A stretch of DNA of 64,000 nucleotides from Candidatus Faecousia faecigallinarum (lineage in GTDB: Bacteria > Bacillota > Clostridia > Oscillospirales > Oscillospiraceae), in contig DVHJ01000027.1 of assembly GCA_018712145.1 (NCBI GenBank), positions 1 through 64,000 of the forward strand. The letters are read 5' to 3'. The translations under genes were made by a program, and so were the position numbers. Shown here one piece after another: positions 8,285 to 17,552 of the stretch (within the stretch, counting starts at the first letter, position 1; each line of letters begins with the position of its first letter). A model generated the notes under the pieces. It ran no database searches. It was not told where the DNA came from and saw only the letters and a list, made by a program, of their open reading frames with translations.

Positions 8285-11200
8285 TCACAAAATCAAAATC
8301 CCAAGGCTGACAAAGGACTCCGCTTCGCCCTCCACCCGGGTGCCGTCCAGGGTCACCCAGTAGGGGGTGACGGTGAAGCTGTCCATAAAGCCCAGATTGC
8401 CGGCGCTCCAGCTGCCGCTGAACTGGTAACTGACGTTCCCCTGGCTGAAGAACCAGCCCAGCAGGGAGCGTTTCTCGGTTTTCTCCCCGGCAACCACCGT
8501 GCCGGTTTCGCCGTTGCAGTCGTAGGCAAAGCCCACCTGGGCAAACCGGTCGGTGTCCAGGGTCACCGTGGTTTTCAGCTTGCCGCCGGACCGGCTGACG
8601 CTCACCTGGGGCGCGTCCACATACTTGGCGTAGACGGTCATGTCCCCCTGAACGTCGGAAAAGCCGGCGGGCAGGGTGCAGGCGCTGTCGGCAAACCATC
8701 CGGCAAAGACTTTCCCGCTTTGGCCGGCGTAGGTAATCCGGCCGGTCTGGTCGCCGGGCTCCACGGTTTGGGTCACGGTGCTGCCGCCGTCCACCTTGGT
8801 GACGGTGTACTCCCGGGTATTGTCCCAGGACATGGCGTAACTGGGCAGCAGGGTCAGGGTCTGGGCGGCAGGCTGGGCATAGCGCTCAACCGTGCTCTCC
8901 ACTGGCGCATCCTCCGGGTGCAGGCCATCATCATTCCCGTCGGTATATGTGCCGTTACCAAAGCACATGGTCCGCTGGGTGGTGCCTGTGACCTTCACCC
9001 CGTCGGGCGTGACAAAGAAGGGGGTGAAGACAAACTCCTCGCCGGCTGCAATCTCCCCGGTATAGGCCTGGAGGTGCAGCCACCCCTCTGCCGCCGCCGT
9101 GCCCTTAAAGAAGCTTTCCGGCGTCAGCGTTTGATAAGGCTGCCCGTCTCTTGTCACCTCGACCTGCTGATACACCGCGTTCTCCGCGCTGACCGCTTCC
9201 TCCTGGTCGGTTTCGCCCACCACGAAGCCGACGTACTGGTAGTTGGTATCGTCGATGGCGGTGGCCATGTACACCTTCTTCACCTGGTCGCCATAATAGG
9301 TGTTGTAGATGGAGTAGGTCTTGGGCTGCAGGTAAGCGTCGTCCACTTCCTTGACATAGTAAGTCTCGTCTGCCTGGGGATGGAGCTCCAGGCCGCAGGT
9401 ATCGCCACTCAGGGGTGTCTCAAACGTCTGGTCGGTGTACAGGCCGCCGTAGAGGTAACCGTCATTCACCGTATCGGTGACGTCGAAGTTCTCCACCACG
9501 TCGTAGTCCGTGGTCCACCCGGTGGACTGATGATAGACATGGAACCGGTTATACCGGTAGTAGAACCGGAACTGGAGACCATCTTGGGTCAGCTCGCCGC
9601 TGGGGTTGCCCTCCCCTTCCCAAGGCTGGTCGTTGACGGTGATGCGGTCCAGCACATAGCCATCGGGAATCGGGTCCAGAGGAGCGGCGTCATAGGTTTG
9701 CCCAATGGTTCCGGTGACGGTGCTCTCCTGGGTGGTCGTTTCGGTTCCGCCCCGCACCAGGATGTGGGCGGTGTACACCAGGGCGTGGGTGTCATCCTTG
9801 GTGTACCAGAAAGTCAGCACATTCTCCCCCCCAGCCGTCACCACCAGCCGCTTCTGGTAGGCGTCGGGGAGGTAGCCGGCAATGGTTTCGGCGTACTCGG
9901 TGACTACCGCGTGGCGGTTGTCCGAAACGGTTTTTTCCTCACTGCGTTCCTCGTTGGTAACGGCGTCCAGGTACCGGACGGTGTAGGGAACCGCCCCTTT
10001 TTCCTCGTAGACAAAGATAAACTCGTTTTCGCCTTCAATGTCCATGGTCATAGTGTGGCTGGCGGTCTGGGGGAAGTAGCCCTCCTGGTAATCCTCGTAC
10101 AGCTCCTCGCCACCCTTGGCCGTAAAGGTTCTGTTGGTACCGGCCAGGGCGTAGCCCTCCAGCGGGTCGGCAATGGGCGTGTCGTCCGCCAGCTGGAAAC
10201 GGACGGTGTACGCCACCGGCACATGGGAGCTCCACTTGGCGTAGATATCCAAATCCTGGCGGACAGGCATGTTTTCAAAGGAGAAGGCCTTCTCCACGCC
10301 GTTGTCCAGGTAGAACCAGCCCACAAATTCATAATCACCATTGATGGGCTCGTCCGGCGCCGTGGCAAACCTGCCGTGGGCAACGGTCTGGGCTTCAACA
10401 ATTTGCTCGGCCATGGTGTTGTCGGTAAACACCCGCACGGTGTGATCCACCGGCACCCAGTTGGCATAGAGCATAACATCATTGGCGGGCATGGTCTCGG
10501 TGGCGAAATCCACCCAGCTGTCCTCGGTAAAGAAGGGGGCGTCGTACCAGCCTTCAAACCGGTAGGCGTTGGGTTCCAGATTAGCCGGGTATTCCGGTAT
10601 AAAGTCATAGCCCTGGAAGGATTCCTCGTATTTCAGGGTCTTGGCTGCATCCGTCAACTCACCATCGTAGTTGTAGAAACGGAGGGTGTAGCTGTTCCGG
10701 TCGTAGTAGAATGTTGCGCCATTGTAATTCTCGCCTATTGGCGTACTCATCCCGCGATTAACGGTGAAGCCTTCAATATCCACAAATTCTTCTTCGGAGA
10801 CTTGAAGGCCTCCATCTCCACTATATCGAAAATTAGTGGTGAACAGGTTAACCGTATAGTCTTCATCTAGGTCTTGACCGATATATTCTGCACTTACCCA
10901 CTCTGAGGAGCTGCTGCTCGATGCATAGTACGTTCTGTTTTCCGCCGGCATGGCGCTTAAATAGGATGTCCAAGGACTGTCTCCGTCAGTAGAACGGCTC
11001 CACAGGAAGGTGTTGGCATTGCTGATGTCCTGGAATTCCTGGACGATATTTGCGCCCCACTTGGCGGTGATGGTGCCCAGCAGCTCACTGTCCCAATAAC
11101 CTGCCTCACTGAAGGTCAGGGTAAATGCCGTGCGGTCATAGTAGACGTTCAGGATGGAGGTGCCGTCCGCCGCCACGGTAATGTTATCAGCCCGGACAAA

Positions 11201-12457
11201 AGTCCAAAGGTTGGCATCCACATCCCCGCTATAGCAGGATTCGTTGTGGGTGTGCTCCACCTTGCCGCAGGCATAGCAGGAAGCATCATGGGTGTGGTTG
11301 CATTCCAGGGAAATCTCCTGGGTGTCCGCTTTCTCCCAGTTTCCCCTCCAGTCCTCCTCATATGCGCAGTACCAGGTTCCGCCCAGGTAGAGGTAGTAGT
11401 GGATTTCCTGCCGCCCCCAGCTGTCTGTCGTATAGGTATAAATCCCGTCGGCGCTGGGCGTTTCCAGCTGGTCTGGCTCTGCGGTTTTCTGCAGTTCGTA
11501 GTTGGTGAACCAGCTGCTCTCCACCGAATAGCAGTCCAGGGTATGGGTATGGGTGCACCGGATGCATGTATCGGTGTGGGTGTGCTCCTCTTTGCCGCAG
11601 GTCAGCGGGTTGTAGGTCATCTCCTGGCCGGGGATGCCGACGGTTTCCCGGCTGGTCAGGTAGGAATAGTCCTTGTCATTGGCATTTTCGCCCCAGAACA
11701 CCAGGGTTACCTTGGCCGACTCCGGCGCTTGCCACCGGGCGGTATAGCTGGTATTCTCCGCCGGCATGGTTTCGGGAATGGCATCCGGCGTCCAGCCGAG
11801 GAAGGTATAGCCCGGGCGGGTGGGGGTTCCCACCTCCCCGATGGCCGCGCCGTACCGGGCATAGACCGGCTCCACGCCGTAGCCGCCGCCCAGGTCGAAG
11901 GTCATCAGGTAGTAGTTCCGGTCATAGTAAATGTCCACCTGGGTGCTGCCGTCGGCGGCAACCGTCAGGGTTTGGTCATAGGGCAGGGCGTAGAAGCCTT
12001 CGTACGCCTTTGCCAGATTGCCGCCCACCTGGCTGCCCGTCAAGGCCTGGTGGGATTCCGGTTCATGTAAAGTATAGTAATCGTTCTCCGCATTCTGCCA
12101 GAAGTGGTTCACGGTGACATTCACCAGCGCCGGGACGTAGGTCACGGTGAGGGTGACGTCGCTCTGGACATTGGTCAGATTCAGCTCAACCGCCTCAGCA
12201 GTAAAGTTTACCCCCGGCGTCTCCGGGGTTATAAAACTGGCCGCGTAGCCCGTCACCGCCGGGTTGGGCACTGTCTGGCTCAGATCGGTCCCTTGGCCAA
12301 TGGACGCGGTCCAGGAATTGGCCGCAATTTCGCCGTCTTGGAACACATACCGGATTTCCACGGTGACGTTCTCCTCCGCTGCGAAAACCGCTGGCGCCAA
12401 CCCCGCCACCATGACCAGGGCCAGCAGCAGCGCGATGATGCGTTTTGCTTGTTTCAT
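8285..12457 (-). CDS. 1390-aa secreted repeat protein with InlB-like (Listeria-Bacteroides) and MucBP-like repeats
   Basis: Signal peptide MKQAKRIIALLLALVMVAGLAPAVFAAEE; GYTFLGWTPDAIPETMPAENTSYTARW-type repeats; YTVRYLDAVTNEERSEEKTV...GYLPDAYQK-type segments. Confidence 0.85.
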   Translation of the reverse strand: MKQAKRIIALLLALVMVAGLAPAVFAAEENVTVEIRYVFQDGEIAANSWTASIGQGTDLSQTVPNPAVTGYAASFITPETPGVNFTAEAVELNLTNVQSDVTLTVTYVPALVNVTVNHFWQNAENDYYTLHEPESHQALTGSQVGGNLAKAYEGFYALPYDQTLTVAADGSTQVDIYYDRNYYLMTFDLGGGYGVEPVYARYGAAIGEVGTPTRPGYTFLGWTPDAIPETMPAENTSYTARWQAPESAKVTLVFWGENANDKDYSYLTSRETVGIPGQEMTYNPLTCGKEEHTHTDTCIRCTHTHTLDCYSVESSWFTNYELQKTAEPDQLETPSADGIYTYTTDSWGRQEIHYYLYLGGTWYCAYEEDWRGNWEKADTQEISLECNHTHDASCYACGKVEHTHNESCYSGDVDANLWTFVRADNITVAADGTSILNVYYDRTAFTLTFSEAGYWDSELLGTITAKWGANIVQEFQDISNANTFLWSRSTDGDSPWTSYLSAMPAENRTYYASSSSSSEWVSAEYIGQDLDEDYTVNLFTTNFRYSGDGGLQVSEEEFVDIEGFTVNRGMSTPIGENYNGATFYYDRNSYTLRFYNYDGELTDAAKTLKYEESFQGYDFIPEYPANLEPNAYRFEGWYDAPFFTEDSWVDFATETMPANDVMLYANWVPVDHTVRVFTDNTMAEQIVEAQTVAHGRFATAPDEPINGDYEFVGWFYLDNGVEKAFSFENMPVRQDLDIYAKWSSHVPVAYTVRFQLADDTPIADPLEGYALAGTNRTFTAKGGEELYEDYQEGYFPQTASHTMTMDIEGENEFIFVYEEKGAVPYTVRYLDAVTNEERSEEKTVSDNRHAVVTEYAETIAGYLPDAYQKRLVVTAGGENVLTFWYTKDDTHALVYTAHILVRGGTETTTQESTVTGTIGQTYDAAPLDPIPDGYVLDRITVNDQPWEGEGNPSGELTQDGLQFRFYYRYNRFHVYHQSTGWTTDYDVVENFDVTDTVNDGYLYGGLYTDQTFETPLSGDTCGLELHPQADETYYVKEVDDAYLQPKTYSIYNTYYGDQVKKVYMATAIDDTNYQYVGFVVGETDQEEAVSAENAVYQQVEVTRDGQPYQTLTPESFFKGTAAAEGWLHLQAYTGEIAAGEEFVFTPFFVTPDGVKVTGTTQRTMCFGNGTYTDGNDDGLHPEDAPVESTVERYAQPAAQTLTLLPSYAMSWDNTREYTVTKVDGGSTVTQTVEPGDQTGRITYAGQSGKVFAGWFADSACTLPAGFSDVQGDMTVYAKYVDAPQVSVSRSGGKLKTTVTLDTDRFAQVGFAYDCNGETGTVVAGEKTEKRSLLGWFFSQGNVSYQFSGSWSAGNLGFMDSFTVTPYWVTLDGTRVEGEAESFVSLGILIL

Positions 12458-12725
12458 GATTGTTTACCTCCTTGCCGTGTGTCGATTTGGGGTTGCGCGC
12501 CGGCAGACGCGCTTGCCAGTTTGGCGGCAATCTCCCGATGCCGCGCCGAACCGGCCGGGTGCACCGTAAGAACCGGCGCTGTGTACGGTTTATTCCCGTG
12601 CCGTTTGTTCCCGTGAATCCTGTCCGCCTCCCTCCTGCGCTCGCCTCCTTTGGGGCCTTGGTTGTCTCCCGCAAGGGTATGCTTTTCCGCCCGCGGTGGC
12701 ATACTAATTCCACCCCAACCAGGCC

Positions 12726-12751
12726 TTTCGCAGAGTTAGCCACTCTGCGAA
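12726..12751. repeat. 26-bp palindromic repeat, copy 1
   Basis: tttcgcagagt-tagcc-actctgcgaa; exact reverse complement at 14564-14589. Confidence 0.9.
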
Positions 12752-12776
12752 GGTTGAATATACCGTTACAGGGTTT

Positions 12777-12805
12777 ATATTACCGCAATCCCAAAATTTT
12801 TGCAA
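12777..12805 (-). promoter_or_regulatory. Predicted sigma-A-type promoter for the surface protein
   Basis: Minus strand TTGCAA-N17-TAATAT. Confidence 0.6.
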
Positions 12806-12981
12806 GGGTTTTCCAGAAATTTTTGAAAAGAATCTGGATTGTTTTTGGAGAAGCGCTGGTAAATGCTGCCAATTCCCGCATTTCCGGCGATACTTTTCCT
12901 GGCTGCGCAGTCGCCGGCGCAGTCAGCAGGGGGGATGCTCCTGCCATATTCCATCACAAAAAAATATAGGGAGGCGCGACA

Positions 12982-14076
12982 ATGGCGAAAGGAGAAAACA
13001 TTTTTCGACGCAAGGATGGCCGCTGGGAGGCACGATACCGCAAGGGCTACACCCCGGCCGGCAAAATCCGCTACGGCTACTGCTACGGCAAAACCTACGC
13101 GGAAGCAAAGGAGAAGGTGAACCGGTGCAAGGCGGCGCTGGCCGCCGGATGCCCGCCACCGGCCAATGGCCGGAACCGGTTCTCCTGGTACTGCGGGCAG
13201 TGGTTGGAGAGCAAACGCGGGACGGTGAAGGAATCCACCTATATCAAATATATTTCCGTGGTGGATAAGTATATTCGCCCCCGGCTGGGGAGCCTGTATC
13301 CCCTGGCCATCACCTCTGCCGCAGTGGGGAAGTTTTCCGCTGGGCTGGCCGATACCCTTTCTCCCAAGACAGTGAAAGATATTCTGGCGGTTCTCCGGGC
13401 AATCGTCCAATATACCGCCAAACAGTTCCCCGGCATATTTCCGGCGGTAGATATCCCCGCCCCCCGGCAGACCCGGGGGCAGATACGGGTACTCTCCCCG
13501 GAAGAGCAAGCTAAACTGGTCAATTACCTATCCCAGGAGATGGATTGCTGTAAATTTGGCGTGCTGCTGGCCCTGCGCACCGGTATGCGCATTGGCGAGC
13601 TGTGCGCCCTGACCTGGGCGGACATTTCCCTGACGGACAATACCGTCTATATCCGAAGTACCATGCAGCGCATCCGCAATCTGGGGGAAACCGGCGGGAA
13701 AACCCGGGTGATTACCGGGCCGCCCAAGAGCGAGGCAGCCGTCCGGGTAATCCCCATCACGGAGCAGACCGCAGCGCTGTGCAGCCGGATGGCGGCCACC
13801 GGGTATGTCCTTACCGGTGGAGAACAGTATATGGAGCCCCGGACGCTGCAATACCGGCTGAAGCGCTATACCCAGGACTGCGGCCTGGAGGGGGTACATT
13901 TCCACACCCTGCGCCACACCTTTGCCACCCGGTGCGTGGAGGCTGGCTTTGAGCTGAAATCCCTCAGCGAGATTTTGGGCCATTCCACTGTTGCGGTGAC
14001 CATGAACCGGTATGTCCATGCTTCTCTGGACCTAAAGCGGGACAACATGCGCAAGCTGGCGGCAGTGGGCCTGTAA
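12982..14076 (+). CDS. Tyrosine recombinase / phage-type integrase with N-terminal arm-binding domain
   Basis: NIFRRKDGRWEARYRKGYTPAGKIRYGYCYGKTY; LALRTGMRIGELCALTWADI; HTLRHTFATRCVEAG; LGHSTVAVTMNRYVHA. Confidence 0.93.
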   Translation: MAKGENIFRRKDGRWEARYRKGYTPAGKIRYGYCYGKTYAEAKEKVNRCKAALAAGCPPPANGRNRFSWYCGQWLESKRGTVKESTYIKYISVVDKYIRPRLGSLYPLAITSAAVGKFSAGLADTLSPKTVKDILAVLRAIVQYTAKQFPGIFPAVDIPAPRQTRGQIRVLSPEEQAKLVNYLSQEMDCCKFGVLLALRTGMRIGELCALTWADISLTDNTVYIRSTMQRIRNLGETGGKTRVITGPPKSEAAVRVIPITEQTAALCSRMAATGYVLTGGEQYMEPRTLQYRLKRYTQDCGLEGVHFHTLRHTFATRCVEAGFELKSLSEILGHSTVAVTMNRYVHASLDLKRDNMRKLAAVGL

Positions 14077-14276
14077 TTTTTCCGCCGTCAGCCGGAGGTG
14101 TCAACCCCGGCCGGCGAACTCCCAAGGCGGGGCTGCCTCATGGTGGGGCAGCCCTGCAATCCTGTGCAGAAAACTGGCCGCCGTTCACAGGCATTGAGGC
14201 GCAACGGCATGTGGAAAGCTTCCGGTTGCCTGGAAATGTGTCCTTGCAACCGCAGAAGCCTTCCTGTTTTTAGCCT

Positions 14277-14460
14277 GTCATTGCGAGGAGCGCAGCGACG
14301 TGGCAATCCGTTCTCCTCGCAGTAATGCAAAATGGAAAGCAGCACCTAAGGCAAATCCGCAACTTTTCCGAATTCGCCCAAGCAGCAGCCAACTTGCTAG
14401 GCTCTCCTGCGGGGAAGCGGATTGCCACACCAGTGACACCGGTCACTGGTTCGCAATGAC
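14277..14460. repeat. MITE-like noncoding element with terminal inverted repeats
   Basis: Left GTCATTGCGAggagcgcagcgacgTGGCAATCCG; right CGGATTGCCAcaccagtgacaccggtcactggtTCGCAATGAC. Confidence 0.7.
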
Positions 14461-14563
14461 GTGCAAAAGGCTGGTGGGCGTTTGCGGGATGTACTGCCAG
14501 GGAGAAAATTGGGAGGTGTCCGCGGGAGATGGGCGCTGCCGCAAGGCTGGCAGAGCGGTGCCT

Positions 14564-14589
14564 TTCGCAGAGTGGCTAACTCTGCGAAA
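14564..14589. repeat. 26-bp palindromic repeat, copy 2 (inverted relative to copy 1)
   Basis: ttcgcagagtggctaactctgcgaaa; followed by T6 on plus, so it could also act as a terminator. Confidence 0.9.
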
Positions 14590-14661
14590 TTTTTTGACCT
14601 CCGGCGCCAAAATGTCTGGCTTTCCTTGCAAAGATTAAGAAAAAATTAAGCGGTATGCATA

Positions 14662-14690
14662 TTGCAACTTCGTGGTTTTTCCGGTATTAT
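14662..14690 (+). promoter_or_regulatory. Predicted sigma-A-type promoter for the glycosyltransferase
   Basis: TTGCAA-N17-TATTAT, 54 bp upstream of ATG 14745. Confidence 0.65.
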
Positions 14691-14744
14691 GTCAGGGAAA
14701 GACGAATCTTCCGCCGTCTACGGACGCGCTGACAGGAGGCCACC

Positions 14745-15947
14745 ATGGAACGCTGGATTGATGTGTTAAGTCTGGTGTTGAAGCTATTCACCTTATATAC
14801 TGCGGTCACCGGTTTATTTTTTCTACTACCCCAGAAGTCCTACCGGCGGTGCGATCCCAAGACCCGCTTTGCCGTGCTCATCCCCGCCCGCAATGAGGAA
14901 GCGGTTATCGGCCACACCGTGGCGCAGTTTCTGAAACAGACATACCCCGAATCCCTGTACGACCTGTACATCATCCCCAATAACTGTACCGACGGCACTG
15001 CCGAGGCGGCCCGCCGGGCCGGGGCCAAGGTGATGGTTTGCACCGTTCCCGTGCGCACCAAGGGCCAGGTGCTCAAATGGGCCTTCCAGCAGCTGGAACC
15101 TATGGCCTACGATGCCTACTGCATCTTTGATGCGGATAACCTGGTGGATCCGAATTTCCTGGCCCGGATGAACGACGCCTTTTGTGCCGGTGCCAGACTG
15201 GCCAAAGGCCTGCAAAAGGCCTCTAATCCAGACGAAACCTGGATTACCGGCTGCTATGACCTGTATGTGGAAAACTTTAATCTCCTCTATAGCCGTCCCC
15301 GGGGACGGCTGGGCTTGTCCGCCAAGCTCATTGGCACCGGCTTTGCCGTCAGCCGCAGCCTGCTAAACGAGGCCGGCGGCTTCACCACCGTCACCCTCAC
15401 CGAGGATACGGAGTTTGCGGTCCAATGCGCCCTGCTGGGAGAGAAGGTGTGGTGGGTGCCGGAGGCCGTCACCTATGATGAAGAACCCCTGAGCTTCCGT
15501 GTATCCATGGTGCAGCGCCGCCGGTGGTCCAGCGGCGTTATGCAGACCTTTCAAGTATACTTGCCCCGGCTGCTGAAAGCTATCTTCACCGGCGGCCGGC
15601 CCCTGCTGTGCTTTGACATCACCATGCTCATTGCCGGCCCTGCCATGCAGGTCCTGGGCCTGATTCCCGGCGTGTACGTCCTCTGGCAGACCATCGCCGC
15701 CGGCAACTGGCTGGCCCTGGGGATCAGTGTAGTCTCCTTCTGGGTGGGCATGATGGCCACCGCCCTGTTCTTGGCCGTGGTGGGCAAGCGCCCAGTGGCC
15801 AAAATGTGGAAGACGATTTTGCTCTATCCCCTGTTCACCGCCTCCTGGTATCCCCTGCACATCCTGTCGGTGTTCAGAAAGGCTCGGGTGTGGAAGCCCA
15901 TTGCCCATCAGGGCTCCAAGCCCATTGCGCAGCTGTCCGTCCGCTGA
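14745..15947 (+). CDS. Membrane glycosyltransferase family 2
   Basis: FAVLIPARNEEAVIG, CIFDADNLVDPNFL, TEDTEFAVQCALLG, QRRRWSSG. Confidence 0.9.
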   Translation: MERWIDVLSLVLKLFTLYTAVTGLFFLLPQKSYRRCDPKTRFAVLIPARNEEAVIGHTVAQFLKQTYPESLYDLYIIPNNCTDGTAEAARRAGAKVMVCTVPVRTKGQVLKWAFQQLEPMAYDAYCIFDADNLVDPNFLARMNDAFCAGARLAKGLQKASNPDETWITGCYDLYVENFNLLYSRPRGRLGLSAKLIGTGFAVSRSLLNEAGGFTTVTLTEDTEFAVQCALLGEKVWWVPEAVTYDEEPLSFRVSMVQRRRWSSGVMQTFQVYLPRLLKAIFTGGRPLLCFDITMLIAGPAMQVLGLIPGVYVLWQTIAAGNWLALGISVVSFWVGMMATALFLAVVGKRPVAKMWKTILLYPLFTASWYPLHILSVFRKARVWKPIAHQGSKPIAQLSVR

Positions 15948-15961
15948 CGCACATAAAAAAT

Positions 15962-15995
15962 GCCCCATCGGAAAGCCACTTCTTTCCGATGGGGC
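15962..15995. terminator. Bidirectional terminator
   Basis: gccccatcggaaag-ccactt-ctttccgatggggc between convergent genes, A/T runs either side. Confidence 0.85.
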
Positions 15996-16007
15996 GTTTC
16001 ATTTTGT

Positions 16008-17552
16008 TTAAGGTTCTGTTGGTTCTGTGGTTTCTGTTGGCGGTTCCGTTGATCCTGTCCAATCCGTCCATGCGTCCGCCAGCTGGCGGCTGTTGGCCGT
16101 GTGGAATACGTTGTCCAGTCCAGGCAAAAGGCCGGAAACGCTGCCCCGGGTGGTATACACCGCATAGGTCCGGAATAGCAGCGGGCACAGTTGGCCGTCT
16201 TCCATCACGGCGGAAAACAGGTCGTAGTAATTGCCGCTGTTTTCCAAGGCCTTCAGGCACAGCTGATAGAGTTCGCCATCCGCCATACCACCATAGCCCA
16301 GGGCGCCATCTTCCTGGAAAAAGACAGATAGGTCAAAGGTTGGCGACAGCCGCACCTCTGCCAGGTAGAAATCAAAGTTGCCCACCGCCAGGGCTTGAAG
16401 ATAATCCTCCTGGCTCTCCGGCGCATTCACCGTCACGGTTAAGCCACAATCGGTGAGCTGCTGGGCAATGGTCTGGGCCACGGTCACCCGGAGGGGATTG
16501 CTGCCGTCCGCCAGCAGGGTGGCCTGGGTATTCCGCAGGCCCGCCTGAGACAGGGCTGCGGTAAAAGCGGCGGCGTCATAGCCATACTGGGCCGCCAGGG
16601 CGCTGTCATAGCAAGCCGCCTCCGGGGAAGCTGGTAAGTAGGCCTCCTGAGCAAAACCATGGTAAATTTCCGCCAAGGCCCGCCGGTTCACCCCATGAGT
16701 CAGGGCAGCCCGGACGGTTCCGTTGGCAAAGGGGCTACTACCGGAAGCGTTGCAGCCCAGGTAAAGCAGTATTCCGGTGGGACAGTCCCACAGCTCATAG
16801 TCGCACCGGTAGGCCACATAGTCCGCAGCGCCGGGATCGGCACAGACCAGATCCGTTTTACCGAATTCAAACTGATCCCGCAGGGCGCCGGAAGTGTCCG
16901 CCTGGGACAGGACAATGCTGCTCACCGTCACTGCCGGGGTATAGTCGCTCCACCAATTCTGCCGCCGGGTCAGGCTGCTGCCGGACAAGGCGTATGGCCC
17001 GGTGCCCAGGGGTTCATTTGCGGCGACGTCGGCAGCCCGGACAATGGGAATATCCAACAGTACCGGCAGATTGCCGTAGGCGGTGTCCAGGGTGATGCGC
17101 ACCGTGCGGCTGTCCTGGGCCGTCAAACCAGTGACATGGCTCAGCCGGCCGCCGTACACAGGGCTGTCCATGGCCACCTGCAAGCTGGCCACCACATCCT
17201 GGGCCGTGAGAGCAGAACCGTCGGAAAAGGTGGCCTCCGCCAGGATAAAGGTATAGGTTTTTCCATCCGGGGCGCTGGAATACTGCTGGCACAGCACCGG
17301 CTCGGCCTGGTATTGGGCCGTCACGGTGAACAGGCCCTGGTACAATAGGGCCATTACCGGCCGGTTAATCAGGGCAGTACAAGTGTAGGGATTAAACCCG
17401 GCCTCCATCCGGCAGGACAGGCCAAAACTGGCCTGGGCCGGAACCGTGGCGGTCTCCTCCGATATCTCTCCCGGTTGGGTAGTCTCCACCGGGGTCTGGG
17501 CACATCCGGCCAGCATGGCCAGCGCCAGGACAAGCAAGACCAAGCGCTTCAT
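16008..17552 (-). CDS. ABC transporter substrate-binding lipoprotein (SBP_bac_5-like)
   Basis: MKRLVLLVLALAMLAGCAQT lipobox; GKTYTFILAEATFSDGSALTAQDVVASLQ; NGTVRAALTHGVNRRAL. Confidence 0.85.
   Translation of the reverse strand: MKRLVLLVLALAMLAGCAQTPVETTQPGEISEETATVPAQASFGLSCRMEAGFNPYTCTALINRPVMALLYQGLFTVTAQYQAEPVLCQQYSSAPDGKTYTFILAEATFSDGSALTAQDVVASLQVAMDSPVYGGRLSHVTGLTAQDSRTVRITLDTAYGNLPVLLDIPIVRAADVAANEPLGTGPYALSGSSLTRRQNWWSDYTPAVTVSSIVLSQADTSGALRDQFEFGKTDLVCADPGAADYVAYRCDYELWDCPTGILLYLGCNASGSSPFANGTVRAALTHGVNRRALAEIYHGFAQEAYLPASPEAACYDSALAAQYGYDAAAFTAALSQAGLRNTQATLLADGSNPLRVTVAQTIAQQLTDCGLTVTVNAPESQEDYLQALAVGNFDFYLAEVRLSPTFDLSVFFQEDGALGYGGMADGELYQLCLKALENSGNYYDLFSAVMEDGQLCPLLFRTYAVYTTRGSVSGLLPGLDNVFHTANSRQLADAWTDWTGSTEPPTETTEPTEP

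Noticed and set aside
8156-10870. 904-aa plus-strand ORF
   Set aside because: Antisense to the surface protein, which has a signal peptide and recognisable repeats; composition is typical of spurious mirror ORFs.
12982-14589. Integrated ICE or prophage
   Set aside because: Only a recombinase is present; no relaxase, structural phage, replication or attachment-site direct repeats were seen in the window.
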